Assembly: GCF_001465835.2 (NCBI RefSeq)
Contig: NZ_CP013661.2
Span: 372,001 to 436,000 of the forward strand
Origin: Planococcus kocurii
Lineage (GTDB): Bacteria > Bacillota > Bacilli > Bacillales_A > Planococcaceae
DNA length: 64,000 bases
Direction: 5' to 3'
The notes beneath the pieces are model-generated. The model was not told the DNA's origin and made no database searches. It worked only from the letters and a program-made list of their open reading frames with translations. The position numbers and the translations under genes were made by a program. Below are positions 56,803 through 64,000 of the stretch, in pieces. Position 1 is the stretch's first letter, and each line of letters begins with the position of its first letter.

Positions 56803-56834
56803 AGAAAAAGAGTCCGGGGGAAGGACTCTTTTTC
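56803..56834 (-). terminator. Terminator after the ATP-grasp ligase gene
   Basis: AAAAAGAGTCC/GGACTCTTTTT hairpin with T-rich ends on both strands. The 56835-56908 gap has nothing else visible. Confidence 0.85.
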
Positions 56835-56908
56835 AAATTATGCGGTTGAAGGGGGTTCTAGTAAACCTTACCATCCAAGTATGAAGCCAGTGTTAAGCTT
56901 CTGTAAAT

Positions 56909-58126
56909 TTACCATTGATTGTTTTTATACTTTTTATAGTAATTCACTTGGCGTGCCAATAAATAAATTTTTCGTTTTAGATGCTTATCTTGTTTGTAAA
57001 ATAACGGATTACCGTATTGGCCTTTTTTAATCAAGCGCTTAATGTCTTTTAGCACTGCTTTATTCGCGACAAAATTGCGCAAGACTGCTTTTGGTACGAC
57101 TGTGAACAGGAAATCTTCATTTAAATACGTTATAGGCTTTTCAGTATGATAGATCAAATCATCCACAAAATACTCAGCCATATTATGCCCAAGTGCTGTG
57201 ACGTAATAGCTAGAACGTCCTTGACGAATGTTCACCTCAAATACTTTAAATGTATTATCGCGCGAATCGTATTTTAAATCGAAATTTGCAAACCCGTTAT
57301 AGCCGACTGCTTCAAGAAAATTTTGCAGTTTGACCATCACGTCTTTATCAAAGCGTGTGATCAATGCGGTGTAGTTTCCAATTGCCGTAACAGTATGTTC
57401 TTGTAACACTACTTGCGCAAAAGTAACGAGTTGTGTTTTGCCTTTCGAATTAGCGTAAATAACCGAATCCCACATAAATGTATCGTCTCCTGGAATATAG
57501 TCCTGGATGATCAATTCGTCGCGGTAACCACCAGTTTTAATTTGCTGGATGACGTTGTGCATTTCTTTTGGGCTTTCAACTTTATACACTTTCTGCTGGC
57601 CTTCAAACTTGTTTCTGCTGTATTCGATGCCGTTGCTTGGTTTAATAATAACTGGGAACATCATTTCTTCTTCAAACGGCTTGTTCGAATTGCAGCTATA
57701 AAAGAACGTTGTCGGTGTGTCAATACCATGCACTTTGCAAAGCTCATAGAAATTAGCTTTCACTTGCAGTTGGTTCATCAAATCTTCGTTGATGTAATTG
57801 AAAACATAATGCTCTCGCAAAATTTTAGCATTTTCAATAATCAAGCGCACATAAAGATCGTTAGTACCAATGAGCAAAAGTGTTTTACCAGGTGCTCTAT
57901 ACTTACGTGCAACTTCGATCAGAATGTTAGCAAACTGAGAATCATCCGCTAAACCTGAACGTATTTCAATCGTTTCCGTAATCGAACTTAGTGAAGTAAA
58001 CGATAAATGTTCTTTACCGACTAAAATGGGCTTAATGCCATATGCCTCGTGAAATGAGATAGCCATATTATAAGCGTTCATGTCTGTACCGATAATAATC
58101 GGTAAAAATGGGTGTTTAGTTTCCAT
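56909..58126 (-). CDS. ATP-grasp D-aspartate/D-glutamate ligase-like protein
   Basis: 405 residues. The segments LPIIIGTDMNAYNMAISFHEAYG, IIKPSNGIEYSRNKFEG, IQDYIPGDD and YNGFANFDLKYDSRDNTFKVFEVNIRQGRSS strongly recall, from memory, Enterococcus faecium D-aspartate ligase (Asl), which adds D-Asp to the lysine of the peptidoglycan precursor. Planococcaceae often have Lys-D-Glu or Lys-D-Asp cross-bridges. I infer that this enzyme adds the bridging D-amino acid. Substrate is not readable; a generic carboxylate-amine ligase is the alternative. Confidence 0.72.
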   Translation of the reverse strand: METKHPFLPIIIGTDMNAYNMAISFHEAYGIKPILVGKEHLSFTSLSSITETIEIRSGLADDSQFANILIEVARKYRAPGKTLLLIGTNDLYVRLIIENAKILREHYVFNYINEDLMNQLQVKANFYELCKVHGIDTPTTFFYSCNSNKPFEEEMMFPVIIKPSNGIEYSRNKFEGQQKVYKVESPKEMHNVIQQIKTGGYRDELIIQDYIPGDDTFMWDSVIYANSKGKTQLVTFAQVVLQEHTVTAIGNYTALITRFDKDVMVKLQNFLEAVGYNGFANFDLKYDSRDNTFKVFEVNIRQGRSSYYVTALGHNMAEYFVDDLIYHTEKPITYLNEDFLFTVVPKAVLRNFVANKAVLKDIKRLIKKGQYGNPLFYKQDKHLKRKIYLLARQVNYYKKYKNNQW

Positions 58127-58140
58127 ACGTTCCTCCTAAA

Positions 58141-59538
58141 TTAGCTAGCTATTGGCAGGCAAATGGTAAATGTAGTTCCGACACCTACTGTGCTATCAAC
58201 TTCCACTTGCCCATGATGTGCCTCGATTAAATGTTTAACAATAGACAGCCCGAGTCCGGTACCTCCTGAATTTCGACTGCGTGCTCGATCGACGCGATAA
58301 AAACGCTCAAACAATCGACTGATTTCAGAACTCTCGATTCCGATTCCTTGGTCTGCCACTTGAATAACGGCTTGATCTTCTTTCGTAAAAAGCCGAATGG
58401 TTATTTCAGTATAATTACTAGAGTATGTAACAGCATTAATTAAAAGGTTCATCATCACTTGGATTAAGCGATTTGGATCACCTAGTACTATTACTGGCTG
58501 AATTTCTAATTGTAATTGAATGGATTTTTCATTAATTTTAGGCTGAATCATTTCTATCGCTCTTTTAATGACAGCTTTCATATCAGTAGGTTGCGCATTT
58601 ACTTCAAATCCACTTTGTTCTACGTTCGACAAATCAAGCAGATCATTAATCAGCATTTCCAATCGGTTGCTCTCAGTATGAACAATGTCTAAAAATGACA
58701 ATAAAGTATCTGTGTCTTTGTAGGCCCCGTCCAGCAGTGTTTCTGAGAATCCTTTAATAGATGTGACAGGCGTACGAAGTTCATGAGAAACGTTGGCAAC
58801 AAAGTCTTTACGAATCTGCTCCAATCTTTTCAACTCCGTAATATCTTGGAATACGATAACAATTCCTAACCAACGTTCGTGCTCCCCAATAACCGGTGCT
58901 CCATAAACGTTTAAATTCCTCTGTTTTGACCTCAATACAAATTCAATCTGAGCACGTGAATGTGTTTCCGTCATAAACACATTTTCGATAAAATTTTCCA
59001 CCACATTAGGGACTTGTATTTCCTTATAAAACTTCCCCAATATCGCCTCAGGTTTTAAGTTGAATTCATCTAAAAAAGGCTTATTGACAAGCGAAACGGC
59101 ACCTTGTCTATCAATCATGATCAGTGCGCTTCCCATGTTCTCAATTAACGTTTTTAGTCGTTCTTGTTCCATGACGCGCACAGCTGTAATTTCTTGAAGA
59201 TTGCGGGCCAGAACATTAATCGTCCTACTCAATTCGACACTTTCTTGGGCATTGGATTCCGTTGCGCGCGCAAGATAATTGCCTTTGGCTAATTCCAAAG
59301 CAGTCTCAGTCGCATTTTCAACCGGTTTAATGTTTACATTAATCACGCGGTTACCAACTATGGCTGACAGTAGCAACGCGCTCAAAAATGTCAAAAACAA
59401 AATCAGCCAAATATCGGACTTGTTCTCAGCACCTTCATAAATCGGCAGTAGTTGGAGTACGACAATAAACAAACCAGCCAACATCATTCCGATCCATACG
59501 AGCAAAGTGCCTAGTAGACGACGACGAAACGATTTCAT
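58141..59538 (-). CDS. phoR: PhoR-like sensor histidine kinase with very short extracellular loop
   Basis: 465 residues: TM1 (~9-31), a loop of only about 12-15 residues, TM2 (~44-64), HAMP, PAS (~115-230), HisKA with FVANVSHELRTPVTSIKG, and HATPase (DQGIGIESSEISRLFERFYRVD, GGTGLGLSIVKHLI). It is over 100 residues shorter than B. subtilis PhoR because the extracytoplasmic domain is absent. It overlaps phoP by 4 bp. Phosphate-starvation role is inferred from its partner and synteny beside polA. Confidence 0.88.
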   Translation of the reverse strand: MKSFRRRLLGTLLVWIGMMLAGLFIVVLQLLPIYEGAENKSDIWLILFLTFLSALLLSAIVGNRVINVNIKPVENATETALELAKGNYLARATESNAQESVELSRTINVLARNLQEITAVRVMEQERLKTLIENMGSALIMIDRQGAVSLVNKPFLDEFNLKPEAILGKFYKEIQVPNVVENFIENVFMTETHSRAQIEFVLRSKQRNLNVYGAPVIGEHERWLGIVIVFQDITELKRLEQIRKDFVANVSHELRTPVTSIKGFSETLLDGAYKDTDTLLSFLDIVHTESNRLEMLINDLLDLSNVEQSGFEVNAQPTDMKAVIKRAIEMIQPKINEKSIQLQLEIQPVIVLGDPNRLIQVMMNLLINAVTYSSNYTEITIRLFTKEDQAVIQVADQGIGIESSEISRLFERFYRVDRARSRNSGGTGLGLSIVKHLIEAHHGQVEVDSTVGVGTTFTICLPIAS

Positions 59539-60242
59539 ATGTTTTTCGGCTCCTCGAACTTATAGCCCAGTCCCCGAATTGTTTTAATAAACGTAGGTTT
59601 TCTACTGTTTTCTTCTATTTTATCGCGCAAATGGCTAATATGAACATCCACAATACGTGTATCTCCTGCGAAATCATATTTCCATACAGCGCTAAGCAAC
59701 TGATCACGTGTTAAAACCCGATTTTTGTTTTCCATCAAATACACAAGCAGTTCAAACTCTTTTGGAGTAAATTCCAATTGTTTTTCACTAAGAAAAACTT
59801 CAAAACGATCAGGATAAACAGCTAATTCACCGAGTGAAATAGGTACCGAAGAATCTTGCTGTGCAGTGGGAACGTTACTGGCTCTTCTCAGTACTGCCTT
59901 AATGCGCGCTACAACTTCTCTTGGGCTAAACGGTTTGGTCATATAATCATCCGCCCCTAGCTCCAGGCCAAGAACTTTGTCAAACTCATCGCCTTTAGCC
60001 GTCAACATAATTATCGGTGTATTAATTTTTTGTTGACGCAAGGATTTACACACTTCGACACCGTCCATTGATGGCAACATCAAATCCAACACAATTAATG
60101 ATGGACTTTCGCTAAGTGCCAAGTCAAATCCTTGTTTGCCATCATTGGCAATAATCGTCTCAAAACCCGCTTGAACCAAATTATAAGAAAGCAATGTCGC
60201 AATTGAATGTTCGTCTTCAATGATTAATATTTTTTTCATCAT
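59535..60242 (-). CDS. phoP: PhoP response regulator
   Basis: OmpR-family regulator of the phosphate-starvation response, 235 residues. Receiver domain with acidic pocket E9/D10 and phosphoacceptor Asp53 (VLDLMLPSMDG), Lys in MLTAKGDEFDK, then the winged-helix domain (RVLTRDQLLSAVW, VDVHISHLRDKIE). GGAGGATGTAAA precedes the ATG at 60240-60242. Confidence 0.94.
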   Translation of the reverse strand: MMKKILIIEDEHSIATLLSYNLVQAGFETIIANDGKQGFDLALSESPSLIVLDLMLPSMDGVEVCKSLRQQKINTPIIMLTAKGDEFDKVLGLELGADDYMTKPFSPREVVARIKAVLRRASNVPTAQQDSSVPISLGELAVYPDRFEVFLSEKQLEFTPKEFELLVYLMENKNRVLTRDQLLSAVWKYDFAGDTRIVDVHISHLRDKIEENSRKPTFIKTIRGLGYKFEEPKNI

Positions 60243-60317
60243 TTTACATCCTCCACACTCAGTTTGAAACCCCCATCTCAAACCGCATTAAACATAATTC
60301 GTTGCATGAGCCGTCAG

Positions 60318-60764
60318 TTATTCCACTATTCGCGGCGGGTTAGCAGCAAGTTGTCCTGCCACTACAATTTCACCGTCTTCATTGATTCCTTCAACCCGAA
60401 CAACTACCTTATTATGCTCGATATCCACTTCGACAACTTCCAAGTTAAAATCGATCGTTGCGTAATGATGAACAGGTTTTAAGAATTCCAACTGTTGACT
60501 GACAATATAAGAGCCAGGACCCGGTATGTATTTTGATACCGCAGAAGTAAGAATACCCGTCAACATAATATTCGGCACGACAGGTTTTTCAAAACTAGTC
60601 TGTAAAGCGAAATCATGTTGGATATATAGCGGGTTGCTGTCATTTGTCAAACCCAAATACAAGAGAAGATCTTTGTCTTCAATTTTCTCTGTCAGCTTTA
60701 AGTTCTCACCAATCTTGATATCTTCTACTCGCCGGCCTAATTTCCGCTTTTTCCCAAGCAACAA
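60318..60764 (-). CDS. MaoC-like (R)-hydratase-fold protein
   Basis: About 148 residues, hotdog fold. YLGLTNDSNPLYIQHDFALQTSFEKPVVPNIM carries the hydratase-2 motif region (D...NPLH-like), here with Tyr/Ile replacing the usual His of the catalytic pair. Likely start is TTG 60762-60764, 7 nt after GGAGGG. Possible enoyl-thioester hydratase; catalytic competence is uncertain. It lies between mdh and phoP. Confidence 0.72.
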   Translation of the reverse strand: MLLGKKRKLGRRVEDIKIGENLKLTEKIEDKDLLLYLGLTNDSNPLYIQHDFALQTSFEKPVVPNIMLTGILTSAVSKYIPGPGSYIVSQQLEFLKPVHHYATIDFNLEVVEVDIEHNKVVVRVEGINEDGEIVVAGQLAANPPRIVE

Positions 60765-60885
60765 ACAACATCCCTCCATTTTCTTAATATCTCTATAGTA
60801 TCAATTTAGTCAATGAAAGCGCAAGCGACGAAAGAGACAGGAAGAGTAACGTTTATGAATAGCTTGTTCAAGAAAATAATAAATG

Positions 60886-60915
60886 AGCAGGGAATTCTCC
60901 CTACCCATCATCTAT
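60886..60915 (-). terminator. Probable terminator after mdh
   Basis: GGTAGGGAGAATTCCCTGCTC inverted repeat followed by ATTTATTATTTTC on minus; moderate T-run. Confidence 0.6.
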
Positions 60916-60919
60916 TACA

Positions 60920-61858
60920 TCATGTTAATACCTTCATAACAGCTTTCACTGAATCTGCTGATTGATTTAACAAAGCTTTTTCTTCTTCATTTAAATCGAT
61001 TTCGATGATTTTCTCAATACCTGCTGCACCTAAAATGGTCGGCACCCCTAGATAAATTCCATCCATTCCGTACTCACCTTCTAAATAAGCAATGGTCGGT
61101 AGAATTCGACGCTGGTCTTTAATAATCGCTTCAGCCATCTCTACTAGTGAAGCTGCAGGGGCATAATAAGCTGAGCCATTTCCCAAGAGATTGACAATTT
61201 CTGCTCCACCTTTACGTGTACGTGCAACAATTTCATCCAAGCGCTCTTTAGAAATTAACGTTTCTAATGGGATACCGCCTGCATAAGAATAGCGAACCAG
61301 TGGCACCATGTCATCGCCGTGTCCACCTAGCACAAATCCTGTAATATCTTTAACCGACACATCGAGTTCCTCAGCAACAAACGTTCTAAAACGAGCAGAG
61401 TCTAATACCCCTGATTGTCCAATCACGCGTTCTTTTGGTAAACCAGATGCCTGAAAAACCGTGTAAGTCATGGCATCAACTGGATTAGTTAAAACAATAA
61501 TTGTCGTTTCCGGAGAGTATTTCACAATATCTGCTGTTACAGCTTTCATTACTTTTTGATTGGTTTGAACCAAATCATCGCGGCTCATCCCAGGCTTACG
61601 TGCAATTCCTGCCGTGATAATGACTAAATCAGAGTCTTTTGTGTCTTCGTAATTAGAGGTACCTTTGATGCGCGCGTCAAAACCAAGAACAGGACCTGCT
61701 TCAGCCATATCCAAAGCCTTGCCTTTTGCTGGGTCTTCCATTGGTGGAACATCGACTAACACCACATCGCCTAATTCCTTTTGGGCTAGTAAGAACGCTG
61801 CAGTAGCTCCGGTAAATCCAGAACCAATTACTGAAATTTTTGTGCGCTTGAATGTCAT
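60920..61858 (-). CDS. mdh: Malate dehydrogenase
   Basis: NAD-dependent LDH-like malate dehydrogenase of 312 residues. [22 protein letters not shown] nucleotide fold, [16 protein letters not shown] with substrate-binding arginine loop, [12 protein letters not shown] and [12 protein letters not shown] with the catalytic histidine. Downstream of icd behind a terminator. Confidence 0.96.
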   Translation of the reverse strand: MTFKRTKISVIGSGFTGATAAFLLAQKELGDVVLVDVPPMEDPAKGKALDMAEAGPVLGFDARIKGTSNYEDTKDSDLVIITAGIARKPGMSRDDLVQTNQKVMKAVTADIVKYSPETTIIVLTNPVDAMTYTVFQASGLPKERVIGQSGVLDSARFRTFVAEELDVSVKDITGFVLGGHGDDMVPLVRYSYAGGIPLETLISKERLDEIVARTRKGGAEIVNLLGNGSAYYAPAASLVEMAEAIIKDQRRILPTIAYLEGEYGMDGIYLGVPTILGAAGIEKIIEIDLNEEEKALLNQSADSVKAVMKVLT

Positions 61859-62006
61859 GAAATATCTCTCCTTTTACAAAATTAGTTTTCTTGTTGTCTC
61901 TCCTTGAGTACCCCTAAAATTCACTCTTCTCTTTTGTCGCCTACATTGCCGGGACACTTCAGTTCTAACATAACACATCCCATCAAAACCTAATAATAAT
62001 GGGCAT

Positions 62007-62037
62007 AAAAAAAAGAGAGGGATTCCCTCTCTTTTGA
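62007..62037 (-). terminator. Terminator after icd
   Basis: AAAGAGAGGGAATCCCTCTCTTT hairpin followed by TTTTTATG on minus, 9 bp after the icd stop region. Confidence 0.9.
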
Positions 62038-62045
62038 TTTTAGGC

Positions 62046-63314
62046 TTATAAGTTTTTGATTAATTCATCAGCAAACTCAGAGCATTTCACTTCTGTAGCG
62101 CCGTCCATTAGACGTGCAAAGTCGTAAGTTACAACTTTAGAAGCAATTGTTTTCTCCATAGAGTTTGTGATCATTTTAGCAGCTTCAGTCCATCCTAAAT
62201 GTTCAAGCATTAATACGCCTGAAAGGATAACAGATGAAGGGTTTACCTTATCAAGACCAGCATATTTAGGAGCTGTTCCGTGAGTTGCTTCAAAAATCGC
62301 ATGTCCAGTATCGTAGTTGATGTTCGCTCCAGGAGCAATACCAATTCCGCCTACTTGAGCAGCCAAAGCATCAGAAACGTAATCTCCGTTTAAGTTCATT
62401 GTTGCAACAACATCGAACTCGCTTGGACGTGTAAGGATTTGTTGCAAGAAGATGTCAGCGATTGAATCTTTAACAAGAATTTTACCTGAAGCAAGTGCTT
62501 CTTCTTGTGCTTTGTTCGCAGCGTCTGTCCCTTTTTCGTCTTTAATTGCATCGTATTCGTTCCATGTAAATACTTTGTCGCCGAATTCTTGCTCAGCCAC
62601 TTCATAGCCCCAGTTTTTGAAAGCTCCTTCAGTGAACTTCATGATGTTCCCTTTATGAACAAGTGTCAATGATTCGCGGCCTTCAGTAATTGCGTAATTG
62701 ATTGCAGCACGAACTAAACGTTTTGTTCCTTCTTCTGAGATTGGTTTAATACCAATACCTGAAGATTCCGGGAAACGGATGTTTTTAACGCCCATTTCGT
62801 CTTGTAGGAATGCAATCAATTTTTTCACTTCATCCGAACCGTTAGCATATTCAATACCAGCATAGATATCTTCAGTGTTTTCACGGAAAATAACCATGTC
62901 AGTATCTTCTGGGCGTTTAACCGGTGAAGGTACACCTTCGAAATAACGAACTGGACGTAGGCATGTGTAAAGATCCAATTCTTGGCGAAGTGCCACGTTC
63001 AATGAACGGATACCGCCACCGATTGGCGTAGTCAAAGGTCCTTTGATTGCGATTAGGTATTCGCGGATTACGTCAAGAGTTTCTTCTGGAAGCCATTCGC
63101 CTGTTTGGTCAAATGCTTTTTGTCCAGCAAGAACTTCTTTCCAAACAATTGATTTTTCGCCGTTATATGCTTTTGTAACTGCTTGTTCTAAAACACGCGA
63201 TGCTGCATGCCAGATGTCTGGTCCTGTTCCATCACCAATAATATAAGGAATTACCGCATTGTTAGGTACGTTCAAAACACCGTTTTCTACTGAGATTTTT
63301 TCGCCGTTAGTCAT
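62046..63314 (-). CDS. icd: Isocitrate dehydrogenase (NADP)
   Basis: 422 residues. [37 protein letters not shown] with the substrate serine/arginines, and [22 protein letters not shown] and [20 protein letters not shown] are diagnostic. ATG at 63312-63314 follows CAGGAGGAAATTTAAC, so the 13-residue extension is rejected. Follows citZ. Confidence 0.97.
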   Translation of the reverse strand: MTNGEKISVENGVLNVPNNAVIPYIIGDGTGPDIWHAASRVLEQAVTKAYNGEKSIVWKEVLAGQKAFDQTGEWLPEETLDVIREYLIAIKGPLTTPIGGGIRSLNVALRQELDLYTCLRPVRYFEGVPSPVKRPEDTDMVIFRENTEDIYAGIEYANGSDEVKKLIAFLQDEMGVKNIRFPESSGIGIKPISEEGTKRLVRAAINYAITEGRESLTLVHKGNIMKFTEGAFKNWGYEVAEQEFGDKVFTWNEYDAIKDEKGTDAANKAQEEALASGKILVKDSIADIFLQQILTRPSEFDVVATMNLNGDYVSDALAAQVGGIGIAPGANINYDTGHAIFEATHGTAPKYAGLDKVNPSSVILSGVLMLEHLGWTEAAKMITNSMEKTIASKVVTYDFARLMDGATEVKCSEFADELIKNL

Positions 63315-63409
63315 GTTAAATTTCCTCCTGTAGTCAAAGTCATAGGGCTGCACAGAGTGCTAGCCCTATAAGTTGTATTTTTTTATCTTACAATATAGAT
63401 AAAAATTTC

Positions 63410-64000
63410 TTATCGTTCTTCAACTGGCACATACGTTTGCATGCCCGGTCCAATGTATTCTGCACGTGGGCGGATCAAGCGGTTGTTTGAGTATTGCTCC
63501 AAAATGTGTGCCAACCAACCCGATGTACGTGACACGGCAAAAATCGGTGTGAACAAATCGTGTTCGATGTTCAAGCTATGGTAAACCGATGCCGAGTAAA
63601 AATCAACGTTCGGTGGCAAGTTTTTCTGACCGGTAACGATTTCATCGATTTTCACCGACATGTCGTACCATTTTTCTTCGCCGCGAATTTTGGTCAATTT
63701 CTGTGACATGTCGCGTAAGTGCTTTGCACGTGGATCGCCTTTGCGGTAAACCCGGTGACCAAAGCCCATAATTTTTTCTTTGTTGGCTAGTTTTTCGTTG
63801 ATGACTGTTTCCACGTTATCGACCGAGCCGATTTCCGTTAACATCTTCATCACTTGCTCGTTCGCACCACCGTGAAGAGGGCCTTTTAACGCACCAATTG
63901 CCGCAGTGACACCGGAATACACATCCGACAAGGTTGCGACTGCCACGCGTGCCGTAAACGTCGAAGCGTTCAATTCGTGATCTGCATGTAAAACTAATGC
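63410..64000 (-). CDS. citZ: Citrate synthase, C-terminal part (gene runs off the right edge)
   Basis: The last ~196 codons are in the window; the frame is open to base 64000 ([14 protein letters not shown] continues beyond any internal ATG). [16 protein letters not shown] and [17 protein letters not shown] carry the active-site histidines, and [12 protein letters not shown] the aspartate-containing region. C-terminal end [15 protein letters not shown] is typical. Heads citZ-icd-mdh. Confidence 0.95.
   Translation of the reverse strand, partial: ALVLHADHELNASTFTARVAVATLSDVYSGVTAAIGALKGPLHGGANEQVMKMLTEIGSVDNVETVINEKLANKEKIMGFGHRVYRKGDPRAKHLRDMSQKLTKIRGEEKWYDMSVKIDEIVTGQKNLPPNVDFYSASVYHSLNIEHDLFTPIFAVSRTSGWLAHILEQYSNNRLIRPRAEYIGPGMQTYVPVEER

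Overview
This window is a core chromosomal segment of a low-GC Gram-positive bacterium of the order Bacillales. Gene order closely follows the Bacillus subtilis lonA-clpX-tig, rph-racE, sdhCAB, lysC-uvrC-trxA, lcfA-fadR-fadB-etfB-etfA, mutS2-polX-zapA-rnhC, pheST, infC-rpmI-rplT, thrS, dnaI-dnaB-nrdR, speD-gapB, coaE-mutM-polA, phoPR and mdh-icd-citZ blocks. No sporulation or germination genes are seen where spore formers carry some. The polA-phoR interval holds hflK/hflC and a gene resembling enterococcal D-aspartate ligase. Together these point to a non-sporulating Planococcaceae (Planococcus/Planomicrobium-like); the genus is inference. Almost everything is on the minus strand; only rnhC and ysdB are on plus.

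Layout, low to high coordinate (the reverse of transcription for most genes). 1-5.5 kb: 5' part of lon, a triple 120-bp repeat, clpX, tig, a TPR protein and a small zinc-ribbon membrane protein. 5.7-11.4 kb: OatA-like acyltransferase, tRNA-Arg, rdgB, rph, racE, a MarR regulator and a thioesterase. 11.6-18.99 kb: sdhCAB, lysC with lysine riboswitch and an internal beta-subunit start, uvrC, trxA. 19.2-24.4 kb: the fatty-acid degradation cluster with a FadR-type operator and a cre-like site. 24.6-31.2 kb: DUF350 gene, mutS2, polX, cvpA, zapA and divergent rnhC. 31.2-36.1 kb: decayed transposase, pheST with T-box leader, rRNA methyltransferase. 36.3-39.1 kb: the most accessory-looking stretch, with an XRE/membrane-protein operon and a NERD-domain gene flanked by arrays of an exactly 21-bp-periodic microrepeat. 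39.1-45.8 kb: M42 peptidase, dUTPase, ysdB, ysdA, the rplT-rpmI-infC operon with L20 leader, thrS with T-box leader, interspersed with structured ~120-bp repeats. 45.9-54.7 kb: dnaI, dnaB, nrdR, speD, gapB, coaE, mutM, polA. 54.8-64 kb: hflC/hflK, D-amino-acid ligase-like ATP-grasp protein, phoR/phoP, MaoC-like dehydratase, mdh, icd and the 3' part of citZ.

The genes cover protein quality control, DNA replication and repair, translation (two aminoacyl-tRNA synthetases, IF3, L35, L20), and central carbon metabolism (citrate synthase, isocitrate, malate and succinate dehydrogenases, gluconeogenic GAPDH, beta-oxidation with ETF). Visible regulation is largely RNA-based: lysine riboswitch, two T-boxes, L20 leader and a possible speD leader. 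The least-explained features are two intergenic repeat families: (i) a ~120-nt multi-stem element whose copies show compensatory changes and abut stop codons or terminators, and (ii) three arrays with a TTRTTTGCG core at exact 21-bp spacing placed directly behind terminators.
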